From: UBA830 sp038146925
GTDB lineage: Bacteria; Pseudomonadota; Alphaproteobacteria; MPNO01; UBA830
Reading direction: 5' to 3'
Assembly: GCA_038146925.1 (NCBI GenBank)
Contig: JAYQSP010000009.1
Span: forward strand, 82,695 to 146,694
Length of the DNA stretch: 64,000 nt
Position numbers and translations under genes: made by a program. Below are positions 50,784 through 57,690 of the stretch, one piece after another. Every line of letters begins with the position of its first letter. Within the stretch, counting starts at the first letter, position 1. The notes below the pieces were generated by a model that was given only the letters and a program-made list of their open reading frames with translations, was not told the origin of the DNA and ran no database searches.

Positions 50784-51860
50784 ATGACGCTGATCCTGAA
50801 CAACCAGAACGTCCGCGACCTGCTGACCATGAACGACGTGATCGAGGTGCTCGAATTCGCGTACAGGGAGCTGGCCGAGGGTCGCGGCGCATTGCGGCGG
50901 CGCAGCGATACCATCGTCAGTTCCGACACTGCGCCGGACGCCATCTATTCGCTGAAATCCATGGACGGTATCGCGCCGTCCTTGGGCGTCAGCGCGATCC
51001 GCATCAATTCCGACATCATCACCCACCCGAAGGTCCGAGAGAACATCCGCCGGGTGAAAGTGCCTGCCGCGCCGGGCGAGCGATATACCGGGCTGGTGCT
51101 GCTGTTTTCGATCGAAACCGGCGAACCGCTGGCGATCTTCCCGGACGGCGAAGTCCAGCCGATGCGCGTGGCCGGCACCAGCGCGCTGGCGGCGAAGTAC
51201 CTGGCGAAGGCCGGCGCGCGCTCCGTGGCCCTGATCGGCACCGGCTGGCAGGCCCAGGCGCAGCTGCGGGCCATCGACACGGTGCACGAAATTTCCGATT
51301 ACCGCGTCTATTCCACACGAAAGGAAAACCGCGACCGGTTCGCGATGGAATGGTCGGAAAAAATGGGCACCCAGATCCGTCCCTGCGCAACCGCCGAAGA
51401 AGCCGTCGCCGACGCCGATATCGTGCTGCTGGCGACGAACTCCATCGAACACGTCGCGCGCGAAGAGTGGCTCGAACCGGGGATGCATGTCAGTTCGATC
51501 AAGTCATCGGAAATCAGCGCCGAGGTGATCAATGCGTGCGATGTCGCGGTCTGCCACGTGCCGCACGGACGCCCGACGCTGGAATTCGGCGCCGGCGCCG
51601 CCCTGCCGGACACCGCGGGGCTGGACGTGGACACCCTGGCGCGGGAAATCGGCCTGGACGACATGCCGACCCTGGCCGATATCGTCAGCGGCAAATCGCC
51701 GGGCCGAACATCGGACGATCAGACGACATGCTTCCTGAATATCCTCGGCCTCGGCTACCAGTTCGCCGCCGTCGGCTCCGTGCTGTACCGGAAAGCGCAG
51801 GAAGCCAGCATCGGCAACGAAATCCCGACCGACTGGCTGACGCAGGTCGAGGTGCCTTAG
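50784..51860 (+). CDS. Ornithine cyclodeaminase/mu-crystallin family protein
   Basis: The start is ATG 50784 (MTLILNNQNVRDLLTMNDVI), 8 bases after the FAD-protein stop. The 358-residue protein has the substrate-binding GEVQPMRVAGTSALAAKYLA and the NAD-binding ARSVALIGTGWQAQAQLRA, then DADIVLLATNS. Family members are ornithine cyclodeaminase, alanine dehydrogenase, ketimine reductase and various imine reductases. In this operon, reduction or oxidation of a cyclic imine or amine would fit with the hydantoinase-like pair. It converges with the polysaccharide deacetylase gene. Confidence 0.87.
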   Translation: MTLILNNQNVRDLLTMNDVIEVLEFAYRELAEGRGALRRRSDTIVSSDTAPDAIYSLKSMDGIAPSLGVSAIRINSDIITHPKVRENIRRVKVPAAPGERYTGLVLLFSIETGEPLAIFPDGEVQPMRVAGTSALAAKYLAKAGARSVALIGTGWQAQAQLRAIDTVHEISDYRVYSTRKENRDRFAMEWSEKMGTQIRPCATAEEAVADADIVLLATNSIEHVAREEWLEPGMHVSSIKSSEISAEVINACDVAVCHVPHGRPTLEFGAGAALPDTAGLDVDTLAREIGLDDMPTLADIVSGKSPGRTSDDQTTCFLNILGLGYQFAAVGSVLYRKAQEASIGNEIPTDWLTQVEVP

Positions 51861-51871
51861 TAAAGAACGTT

Positions 51872-52693
51872 TCAGGAATCCAGGTGGATCGTGTCCGCCA
51901 GTTCCGCGTGCGTGGTCAGCCACACATGGTCGCGGTCGCGGGCCGCTTCGATCGACTTGCGCAGCTCGATCGCGCCGAACGGCCGGCCGAACACATGGGC
52001 ATGTACCGTGATATCGAGAACCGCGCGCGGCGTATGGGTGTCCGCGAAGCCGTCGATAATGCGTTCGAGGACACGGGTAAACGCCTCCGGCTCGTTGCCG
52101 TAGCGGATGTAGAGCGGCATGTCGTTGACTTCCATCGTGAACGGCACCGCCACCAGATCGCCGAAATCGTTGTCGATGAAATAGGGCACGTCGCGGTCGA
52201 AATGATCCGAATGCCATTTGAAACCGTGTTTGACCAGCAGCTCGACCGTGTTGGGGCTGGGCGTGCCGCGCGGGCTGATGAACCCCCTCGGCGTCTTGCC
52301 GAAAACCGACTTGAAACCCTCTATCCCCCGGATCAGGTCGGCTTCTTCCGCGTCGCGGTCCTGATAGACGGGCAGGATGTTCTGCGCCCAGGCATGCGCA
52401 CCAATAAAGTGGCCGTCGGCATCGATGCGTTTCAGAAGTTCCGGATGCTTTTCCGTGATGATGCCGCTGGCATAGGTGCCGCAGGGCACGTTCATATCGG
52501 CGACGACGTCGAGCAGCCTGTAGGCGCCGGTCGTCATGCCGTATTCGGCCCAGCTCCGCGCCTGGGTATCGAGATGCCCGCCCGCCAGCGGGTTGCCCAT
52601 CGGCCCCACGCCGGGCGCCGAATCGTCGGTCCACATTTCGCACATTATGTTGACGCAGACCGCAAGGGGTTTGTCTTCAGGCCAGTCGATCAT
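51872..52693 (-). CDS. Polysaccharide deacetylase family protein
   Basis: The start is ATG 52693 (MIDWPEDKPLAVCVNIMCEM), with GGAGAG 7 bases upstream; an ATG 15 bases earlier is the alternative. The 273-residue NodB-fold enzyme resembles the PuuE/allantoinase-like branch: EYGMTTGAYRLLDVVADMNV, GHFIGAHAWAQNILPVY (metal-site H-x3-H variant), GFISPRGTPSPNTVELL and VHAHVFGRPFGAIELRK. There is no signal peptide, so a cytoplasmic C-N hydrolase acting on a ureide or amide is likelier than cell-wall deacetylation. That would suit the neighbouring hydantoinase and cyclodeaminase genes. Confidence 0.82.
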   Translation of the reverse strand: MIDWPEDKPLAVCVNIMCEMWTDDSAPGVGPMGNPLAGGHLDTQARSWAEYGMTTGAYRLLDVVADMNVPCGTYASGIITEKHPELLKRIDADGHFIGAHAWAQNILPVYQDRDAEEADLIRGIEGFKSVFGKTPRGFISPRGTPSPNTVELLVKHGFKWHSDHFDRDVPYFIDNDFGDLVAVPFTMEVNDMPLYIRYGNEPEAFTRVLERIIDGFADTHTPRAVLDITVHAHVFGRPFGAIELRKSIEAARDRDHVWLTTHAELADTIHLDS

Positions 52694-52775
52694 GTGTTTT
52701 CTCTCCATACGGCCGGCAAGCGGCCTGTCAAAGCCTTTATAGCCCGGCGGCGCGCGTCACAGAACCGGCAGCGTT

Positions 52776-52804
52776 TTGACCTCCGGGTCCGACGCTTCTA
52801 TGTT
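52776..52804 (+). promoter_or_regulatory. Sigma-70-type promoter of the first cupin gene
   Basis: TTGACC (52776-52781) and TATGTT (52799-52804) are separated by 17 bases. The same arrangement recurs before the second cupin copy. Confidence 0.6.
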
Positions 52805-52835
52805 CGCCTCCGAACAACCTGGAGAGACCCCACGC

Positions 52836-53432
52836 ATGGGTGAAACCCCCGACAATATCGGCCCGCCGGAAGCTGCAGAAGCCGGCCCCGGACACAACCA
52901 GCCGAAAGAAGTCGTCTGGGAACGCTGGCAGAAAAAACGCACCTTCGTCCGCGCCCTCGAAGGCACCTATGGCGAACTGCAGCAGGGGCTGATGGATCAG
53001 CCAAGGGTGTACAAATCGCGCGACTGGAAGTGGAAGGGCGGTCCGGCGCTTTTCAACAAGCCGATCATCAACCCGCAGCGCACCGATATCGCCCAGTCGA
53101 TCGAAACCCATATTTCAGTCATTGCGCCGGGCGGAACGGGCCAGCGCCACGGGCACATGAACTCCGCCCTGTTCTATATCATCTCCGGCAAGGGCTACGA
53201 TATTCACGACGGCAAGCGCATCGATTACGAAGCGGGCGACGTGATCATCGTCGAGAACGGCTGCGTGCATCAGCATTTCAATGCCTCCGACGAGGAAGAC
53301 CTGGTCTCGCTGGTGATGAAAGCCAAGCCGCTGTTCCTGTTCATGCACATGCTGTTCCAGAAGATCGCAGCCTACCCGCCAAAAACGCTGCCCCCGGGGC
53401 AGGAACACTGGGAACCGCCGACGGATTTGTAA
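52836..53432 (+). CDS. Cupin domain protein, tandem copy 1
   Basis: The start is ATG 52836 (MGETPDNIGPPEAAEAGPGH), with GGAGAG 9 bases upstream. The 198-residue protein has one double-stranded beta-helix. Cupin motif 1 is GTGQRHGHMNSALFYIISGKG, with His-x-His and a downstream residue set; motif 2 is DYEAGDVIIVENGCVHQHFNA. The metal site is probably Fe or Mn bound by three histidines. The N-terminal VWERWQKKRTFVRALEG region is helical. The general type is that of gentisate dioxygenase halves and related ring-cleaving or isomerising cupins. A copy with about 85-90% identity by eye follows. Confidence 0.85.
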   Translation: MGETPDNIGPPEAAEAGPGHNQPKEVVWERWQKKRTFVRALEGTYGELQQGLMDQPRVYKSRDWKWKGGPALFNKPIINPQRTDIAQSIETHISVIAPGGTGQRHGHMNSALFYIISGKGYDIHDGKRIDYEAGDVIIVENGCVHQHFNASDEEDLVSLVMKAKPLFLFMHMLFQKIAAYPPKTLPPGQEHWEPPTDL

Positions 53433-53482
53433 GATTGGACGGCACCGGCCCGCAAATGCGGAGACTAAAACCGCCCGTTACT

Positions 53483-53511
53483 TTGACCTCTAAGCATCCC
53501 GGTTCTATGCT
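53483..53511 (+). promoter_or_regulatory. Sigma-70-type promoter of the second cupin gene
   Basis: TTGACC (53483-53488) and TATGCT (53506-53511) with a 17-base spacer mirror the promoter of copy 1, so the duplication included the control region. Confidence 0.6.
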
Positions 53512-53543
53512 TCTGCAACGTTCGAAAACAGGAGGATTTCCGC

Positions 53544-54146
53544 ATGGGTGAGACGCCCGATAACGTCGGTCCCGTCGAGGTAAAGGAAGCCGACGCAGGC
53601 CCCGGCCACAACCAGCCGAAGGAAGTGGTATGGGAGCGCTGGCAGAAAAAGCGCACCTTCGTCCGCGCCCTCGAAGGCACCTATGGCGAGCTGCAGCAGG
53701 GGCTGATGGATCAGCCAAGGGTGTACAAATCAACCGACTGGCAGTGGAAAGGCGGACCGCAGTTTTTCGACAAGCCGATCATCAACCCGCAGCGCACCGA
53801 TATCGCGCAGTCGATCGAAACCCATATCTCGTGCATCGCGCCGGGCGGAACGGGCCAGCGCCACGGCCATATGAATTCGGCCCTGTTCTATATCATCTCG
53901 GGCAAGGGCTACGACATCCATGACGGCAAGCGAATCGATTACGAAGCCGGCGACGTGATCATCGTCGAGAACGGCTGCGTGCATCAGCATTTCAACGCCT
54001 CCGACGAGGAAGACCTGGTCTCGCTGGTGATGAAAGCCAAGCCGCTGTTCCTGTTCATGCACATGCTGTTCCAGAAGGTCGCGGAATACCCGCCCAAGGA
54101 ACCCATTCCGGGCTGGGAACACTGGGAACCGCCGACGGATTTGTAG
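53544..54146 (+). CDS. Cupin domain protein, tandem copy 2
   Basis: This 200-residue near-copy of the preceding gene starts MGETPDNVGPVEVKEADAGP, with AGGAGG upstream. The cupin core is essentially unchanged (QRHGHMNSALFYIISGKGY and VENGCVHQHFNASDEEDL). Differences cluster at the N-terminus, in a WKWKGGPALFNKP versus WQWKGGPQFFDKP segment, at residue SV/SC before IAPGG, and in the last 15 residues. The conserved core and coding frame in both copies argue that both are functional. Dosage or slightly altered specificity could be the reason. It is followed by a REP-like element and a third, divergent cupin. Confidence 0.85.
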   Translation: MGETPDNVGPVEVKEADAGPGHNQPKEVVWERWQKKRTFVRALEGTYGELQQGLMDQPRVYKSTDWQWKGGPQFFDKPIINPQRTDIAQSIETHISCIAPGGTGQRHGHMNSALFYIISGKGYDIHDGKRIDYEAGDVIIVENGCVHQHFNASDEEDLVSLVMKAKPLFLFMHMLFQKVAEYPPKEPIPGWEHWEPPTDL

Positions 54147-54151
54147 CTTCA

Positions 54152-54212
54152 ACGTCATTCCCGCGCAGGCGGGAATCTTCGTGACAGAGATCCCCGCCTT
54201 CGCGGGGATAAC
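54152..54212. repeat. REP-like palindromic intergenic element (GTCATTCCCGC family), copy 3
   Basis: Hairpins GTCATTCCCGCgcagGCGGGAAT and ATCCCCGCcttcGCGGGGAT lie between cupin copy 2 and the third cupin gene. They resemble the elements at 12.0 and 35.7 kb. Confidence 0.7.
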
Positions 54213-54236
54213 GAATCAGAAAATTAGGAAGACATT

Positions 54237-54848
54237 ATGACTACCCACGAAAGAGACCGCGCCCACAGCGGCGCCGACCAGAGCAGCAACTGGTACCGGG
54301 AAGAGCTGGAAGAATCAGCCGAATTCCGGAAAACGTACCGAAACCGGCTGTCGGTCGTAAAACCGAAAGACATGCCGTTTGAAAATTCTCCGGACGGGCT
54401 GATCAAGCATCTAGTGCACGAAAAGCAGCAGACGACGGAAAACTGCGTCGAAGCCTATATGCAGTTCATCAAGCCGGGCAGCCACACCGGCAAACGCCGC
54501 ATTCTGGCGGAACAGATTCTGTTCGTCGCCGAGGGCACCGGCTACGACCTGCACTGGGACGTGGAGTTCGAGGTCGACACCGAATTTCACTGGTCGTGGA
54601 AGGAAGAGCCTCGCAAGTTCGAGTGGGAGCGCGGCGATTTCATCTTCGTGCCCGCTTACTGCATCCAGCAGCATTTCAATTCGGATCCCGACAACGAAGC
54701 GCGGCTGATCGTCATCACCAACCGCATCTTCAAAGCGATGGGCCTGAACTGGCTGGAACAGATCGAAAACGCGCCGGATTACGACGGCGACCTGGAACCG
54801 ATGCTGGCCGGCCCCGGCTGGCACCCCGATACCCGGGAAGACATCTAG
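54237..54848 (+). CDS. Cupin domain protein (third, divergent)
   Basis: This 203-residue protein starts MTTHERDRAHSGADQSSNWY. It has a cupin core with HTGKRRILAEQILFVAEGTG and, after a longer insert (HWDVEFEVDTEFHWSWKEEP), FEWERGDFIFVPAYCIQQHFNS. Motif 1 lacks the His-x-His pair of the two tandem cupins, so its metal site must differ or be missing. It resembles them in overall order (charged N-terminus, then one barrel). Possibly the two types combine as the two halves of a bicupin such as gentisate 1,2-dioxygenase. It ends at a strong terminator. Confidence 0.75.
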   Translation: MTTHERDRAHSGADQSSNWYREELEESAEFRKTYRNRLSVVKPKDMPFENSPDGLIKHLVHEKQQTTENCVEAYMQFIKPGSHTGKRRILAEQILFVAEGTGYDLHWDVEFEVDTEFHWSWKEEPRKFEWERGDFIFVPAYCIQQHFNSDPDNEARLIVITNRIFKAMGLNWLEQIENAPDYDGDLEPMLAGPGWHPDTREDI

Positions 54849-54865
54849 GCAGCAATGCACTAACG

Positions 54866-54893
54866 AAAAAGCGGGGCCCAACCCCGCTTTTTT
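54866..54893. terminator. Bidirectional Rho-independent terminator
   Basis: AAAAAGCGGGG-cccaa-CCCCGCTTTTTT: a 6-bp GC stem flanked by A and T runs, between the third cupin gene (plus) and the sensor kinase gene (minus). It should terminate both. Confidence 0.88.
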
Positions 54894-54955
54894 CTCGGTC
54901 GACCTGTCTGACGCACAGACAGTCTCCGAAGGACTGCGCGGCAACCACTCCTCCG

Positions 54956-56473
54956 CTAATCCGCCAACGGCACCCGAAGCGTCACTTTCAGTCCGGCGTC
55001 GGGCACGTTTTCGGCCATCGCGCTGCCGCCCAGAGCCTCCACATTCCGGCGGACGATCCAAAGACCGATGCCGAAATGCGCCGGTTCGTGGTCAGATCCG
55101 TTGGCCATCGCGCTGGACGCCCGATCCGTGAAATAGCGCTCGAAAATTCGATCGAGATCTGCCTGGTCGACTCCGGGCCCCTCGTCGATCACCGAGAGTT
55201 CCGCCATACCGTCAACCCGGTGGAGAGACAGGTGAATTTCACCGCCGGCAGGCGAATATCCGAGAGCGTTCTCGACCAGATTCTCGATCACGGTCTCAAA
55301 CAGCCCATCGCTGCCCCATGCCTTCAGACCGTCGTCCGCATCCGTCACGATCCGAATGTCCCTGTCATCGTGATTGCTCTCCAGCGAGACCGCGAGTGAC
55401 GTCACCAAAGCAGTGAGATCTACACGTTCGCGCGGTGCTTCCATCAGTTCGGCGGTCGCGTTGTCCAGTTGCCGCGAAGCGCTGACCAGACTGTCCAGCC
55501 GTTCGGTGGACCTTTCGATCCGGGCCAGCACCTTGCCGGCCTCGCACTCGGATCCGGCGACCCGCTTCAGGGGCTCGACGGATTGGGATATCACGGCGAG
55601 CGGCCCCTTCAAGGCATGAGCGTTGTCTTCCGCCGCTTCGCGGATAGACCGGGCGGATGCCCACAAGCCCAGCACCAGACGGTCGAATTCGGTCGCGACA
55701 CCGGAAATCTCCGGGACCCGGTTATGGTCTTCGAAAGACAGCTCGCCGCTCTGGCCCGTCCTGATATCGCGTGCAAGCCGTGCAAAACGGCGGAGATTGC
55801 GCCACACGTCAAGAAACATCCAGAACACGACACAGGCAAACAGCAGGTAGATCGCGGTCGCGATCCGAACTTCCGCCGATTTCCAGTACGGACGTCCCAG
55901 AGACGACCGCAGCACGTCGTCGGTGGACTTGGACACCAGCACGACCCAGCAGCCGCTATTCGACAAGAAAGGCACCATGGAGGTCAGCACCTCTTCTGCC
56001 CCGGAAACGTTCGTGTAGCGCTGCGCTTCCGGCGCCACCGCCTCGCACCCGGGACCGATACGACGAAAAATGCCGGCCTTTACCAGGCGCTGCCTCTCCG
56101 CGTCGAGGCGCCGGGCAGTTAAGGGCGGCGCTGCCGCAACGATAAACAGACTGGCATCCTCACCCAGCGCTTTGGGCCGGAGAAGAACCCGCACCACCGT
56201 GCCGGGTTGCGTGAAGCGGCGCGCTTCCTCCGCCGTCCGGTTCGCCGTGCTGCCGTCGAACGTCCTGAGGATAGGTGTCAGCGCCATGGCGATCAGCCGC
56301 CCTTCCGCCTCGGTGTTCTTCTGAAGCAACGCAATTTTCTCGGCATCGGCATCCCGGAATTCCGAATACACAATCACCGGAACGGCGAGGAAAATAGCGA
56401 CCAGCAGGGCGAGACGGGCGGAAAACGAACGGTGAACGGCCCCAAACCCTCCCGAAAGCCGAATGTCAGCCAT
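54956..56473 (-). CDS. Sensor histidine kinase (ChvG/ExoS-like)
   Basis: The 505-residue inner-membrane kinase has TM1 at about residues 20-37, a periplasmic domain (38-202), TM2 at about 203-221, a HAMP-like linker, and a dimerisation domain with the phosphoacceptor His286 in EDNAHALKGPLAVI (the family form is closer to HEIRNPL). The HATPase domain shows the N box ENLVENALGYSP, G1 VIDEGPGVD, the F box FERYFTD and G2 GIGLWIVRR. It is coupled to the upstream regulator fragment, overlapping it by 8 bases. The paired regulator lacks its receiver domain, so the output route is unclear. The sensor may respond to acid or envelope stress, by analogy with ChvG. Confidence 0.85.
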   Translation of the reverse strand: MADIRLSGGFGAVHRSFSARLALLVAIFLAVPVIVYSEFRDADAEKIALLQKNTEAEGRLIAMALTPILRTFDGSTANRTAEEARRFTQPGTVVRVLLRPKALGEDASLFIVAAAPPLTARRLDAERQRLVKAGIFRRIGPGCEAVAPEAQRYTNVSGAEEVLTSMVPFLSNSGCWVVLVSKSTDDVLRSSLGRPYWKSAEVRIATAIYLLFACVVFWMFLDVWRNLRRFARLARDIRTGQSGELSFEDHNRVPEISGVATEFDRLVLGLWASARSIREAAEDNAHALKGPLAVISQSVEPLKRVAGSECEAGKVLARIERSTERLDSLVSASRQLDNATAELMEAPRERVDLTALVTSLAVSLESNHDDRDIRIVTDADDGLKAWGSDGLFETVIENLVENALGYSPAGGEIHLSLHRVDGMAELSVIDEGPGVDQADLDRIFERYFTDRASSAMANGSDHEPAHFGIGLWIVRRNVEALGGSAMAENVPDAGLKVTLRVPLAD

Positions 56474-56786
56474 CGGACCGCCAGCGATAGCCGAATCCCG
56501 GGTAATTCTCTATGCCGTCGAACGATGGATCGATTTCCTTGAACTTGCGGCGAATTCGCTTGATGAACGTCCGGACGTTGGACCGGTATCCATCGGTTCC
56601 GTGTCCGGCATAGAACCCCTCGCCGTGTACCATGTCGTACAGTTCCCTGTAGCCGACATCGGCGCCGGCGCGGCTGGCGAGACAATGGACCATGCGGAAC
56701 TCGGTGTAGCTCAGTGCGACCTCCTCGCCCTGCCACCGTGCCCGGTTGGTATCGACTGCGAGATGCAGTGGCCCGATCGTCAGCAA
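56466..56786 (-). CDS. Response-regulator DNA-binding domain protein without receiver (ChvI-like)
   Basis: The 106 residues form an OmpR/PhoB winged helix closely resembling the C-terminal half of ChvI: VALSYTEFRMVHCLASRAGA, YRELYDMVHGEGFYAG, GYRSNVRTFIKRIRRKFKEI and IENYPGFGYRW. There is no receiver domain; the divergent lipoprotein gene starts only 65 bases upstream. The TTG at 56786 is the listed start. An ATG at about 56820 reads into it (MNHPAVTVGG...) only if the run of seven G residues gained one base or lost two, so the true start is uncertain. It would bind DNA independently of phosphorylation, or be phospho-regulated by a partner. Confidence 0.72.
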   Translation of the reverse strand: MLTIGPLHLAVDTNRARWQGEEVALSYTEFRMVHCLASRAGADVGYRELYDMVHGEGFYAGHGTDGYRSNVRTFIKRIRRKFKEIDPSFDGIENYPGFGYRWRSDG

Positions 56787-56851
56787 GACGCCCCCCCGAC
56801 CGTAACCGCGGGATGGTTCATATAGCCGTTCTTTGGTAGCGTCGGGCCGTC

Positions 56852-57298
56852 ATGACGCGAAAGCATCTCCACAATCGGTTCGCCGCACTCTGTTTTGGCC
56901 TACTCGCCATGTCCCTTCTGCAGGGATGCGGGATCGCCGGGGGCGCATCGGTTCTGTCGTCAAGCGTGGGAAGCGTCACTGCCTCTGGCGTCGAACGGAC
57001 ACTGGACGGCGCCGCCATTCAGACTATCACCGAACCGCAGGACAGGATCGTTGGAGCGGCTGAACGTGCTTTGATCAAGATGGGGTTCGACATCGGGAAC
57101 AAAATACGGTCTGAACGGCATATCCGGATCGAAGCGCGCTCCGTAAGACGAAACGTTGTGATCACCATCGAAGCCGTCGCCCGCCATGCCTCGCAGATTC
57201 GGATCGAAGTAAATTCGGGCTGGCTCCTGTCGGAAGACCCGACGACTGCGACGGAGATTATCGAACAGATTTCAGTGGCCCTCGGGAGTGCAAAATAA
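56852..57298 (+). CDS. DUF3568-like lipoprotein
   Basis: This 148-residue protein has a lipoprotein signal (MTRKHLHNRFAALCFGLLAM then SLLQGC, lipidation at Cys26) and a mature alpha/beta domain of about 120 residues with IVGAAERALIKMGFDIG, RHIRIEARSVRRNVVITIEA and RIEVNSGWLLSEDPTTATEI. This matches the small DUF3568 type of exported proteins. It is divergent from the ChvI-like regulator gene and so may be a target of it. Localisation to the outer membrane is expected because position +2 after the cysteine is Gly. Confidence 0.78.
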   Translation: MTRKHLHNRFAALCFGLLAMSLLQGCGIAGGASVLSSSVGSVTASGVERTLDGAAIQTITEPQDRIVGAAERALIKMGFDIGNKIRSERHIRIEARSVRRNVVITIEAVARHASQIRIEVNSGWLLSEDPTTATEIIEQISVALGSAK

Positions 57299-57318
57299 GC
57301 ACGAATGCTCCCCTTGTC

Positions 57319-57367
57319 CGAGCCTCCCCGGGTTGTATTCTGAGCGTAACGTAAAAAGGGAGGCTCG
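57319..57367 (+). promoter_or_regulatory. Inverted repeat sequestering the ribosome-binding site of the DUF1330 gene
   Basis: CGAGCCTCCC (57319-57328) is perfectly complementary to GGGAGGCTCG (57358-57367), with a 29-base loop. The right arm contains the GGGAGG Shine-Dalgarno sequence, and the ATG starts at 57370. When folded the mRNA would hide the ribosome-binding site, suggesting translational control by temperature, ligand or a small RNA. Confidence 0.55.
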
Positions 57368-57369
57368 CG

Positions 57370-57657
57370 ATGCCCGGCTACATCATCACCAACGCAGAAG
57401 TTTTCGACAAAGACGCCTATGGCGAGTACGGCAAACTGGCGCCGGACGCCATCGCCAAGTACGGCGGCGAGTTTCTGACCCGCGGCGGCGCGGCGGAGAT
57501 CCTGGAAGGCAACTGGGAACCGCACCGGATCGTCGTCGTTAAATTCGACAGCGTGGAACAGGCAAAGGCGATGTACAATTCGCCCGAATACCAGGCAGCC
57601 CGCGATAAACGCATAGGCGCCGCCGATTTCAACATGATCGTGGTCGAAGGCAATTAA
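57370..57657 (+). CDS. DUF1330 family protein
   Basis: This 95-residue ferredoxin-like (dimeric alpha-beta barrel) protein starts MPGYIITNAEVFDKDAYGEY and shows the usual RGGAAEILEGNWEPHRIVVV, FDSVEQAKAMYNSPEYQ and ADFNMIVVEG. The family is cytosolic, common in alphaproteobacteria and of unknown function. Its ribosome-binding site lies inside a 10-bp hairpin (see the regulatory feature), so its translation may be conditional. It is followed after 33 bases by a glycosyltransferase gene. Confidence 0.92.
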   Translation: MPGYIITNAEVFDKDAYGEYGKLAPDAIAKYGGEFLTRGGAAEILEGNWEPHRIVVVKFDSVEQAKAMYNSPEYQAARDKRIGAADFNMIVVEGN

Positions 57658-57690
57658 ACGCGGCCCTGCCGTTCTGTTCCGGGTACCGAC

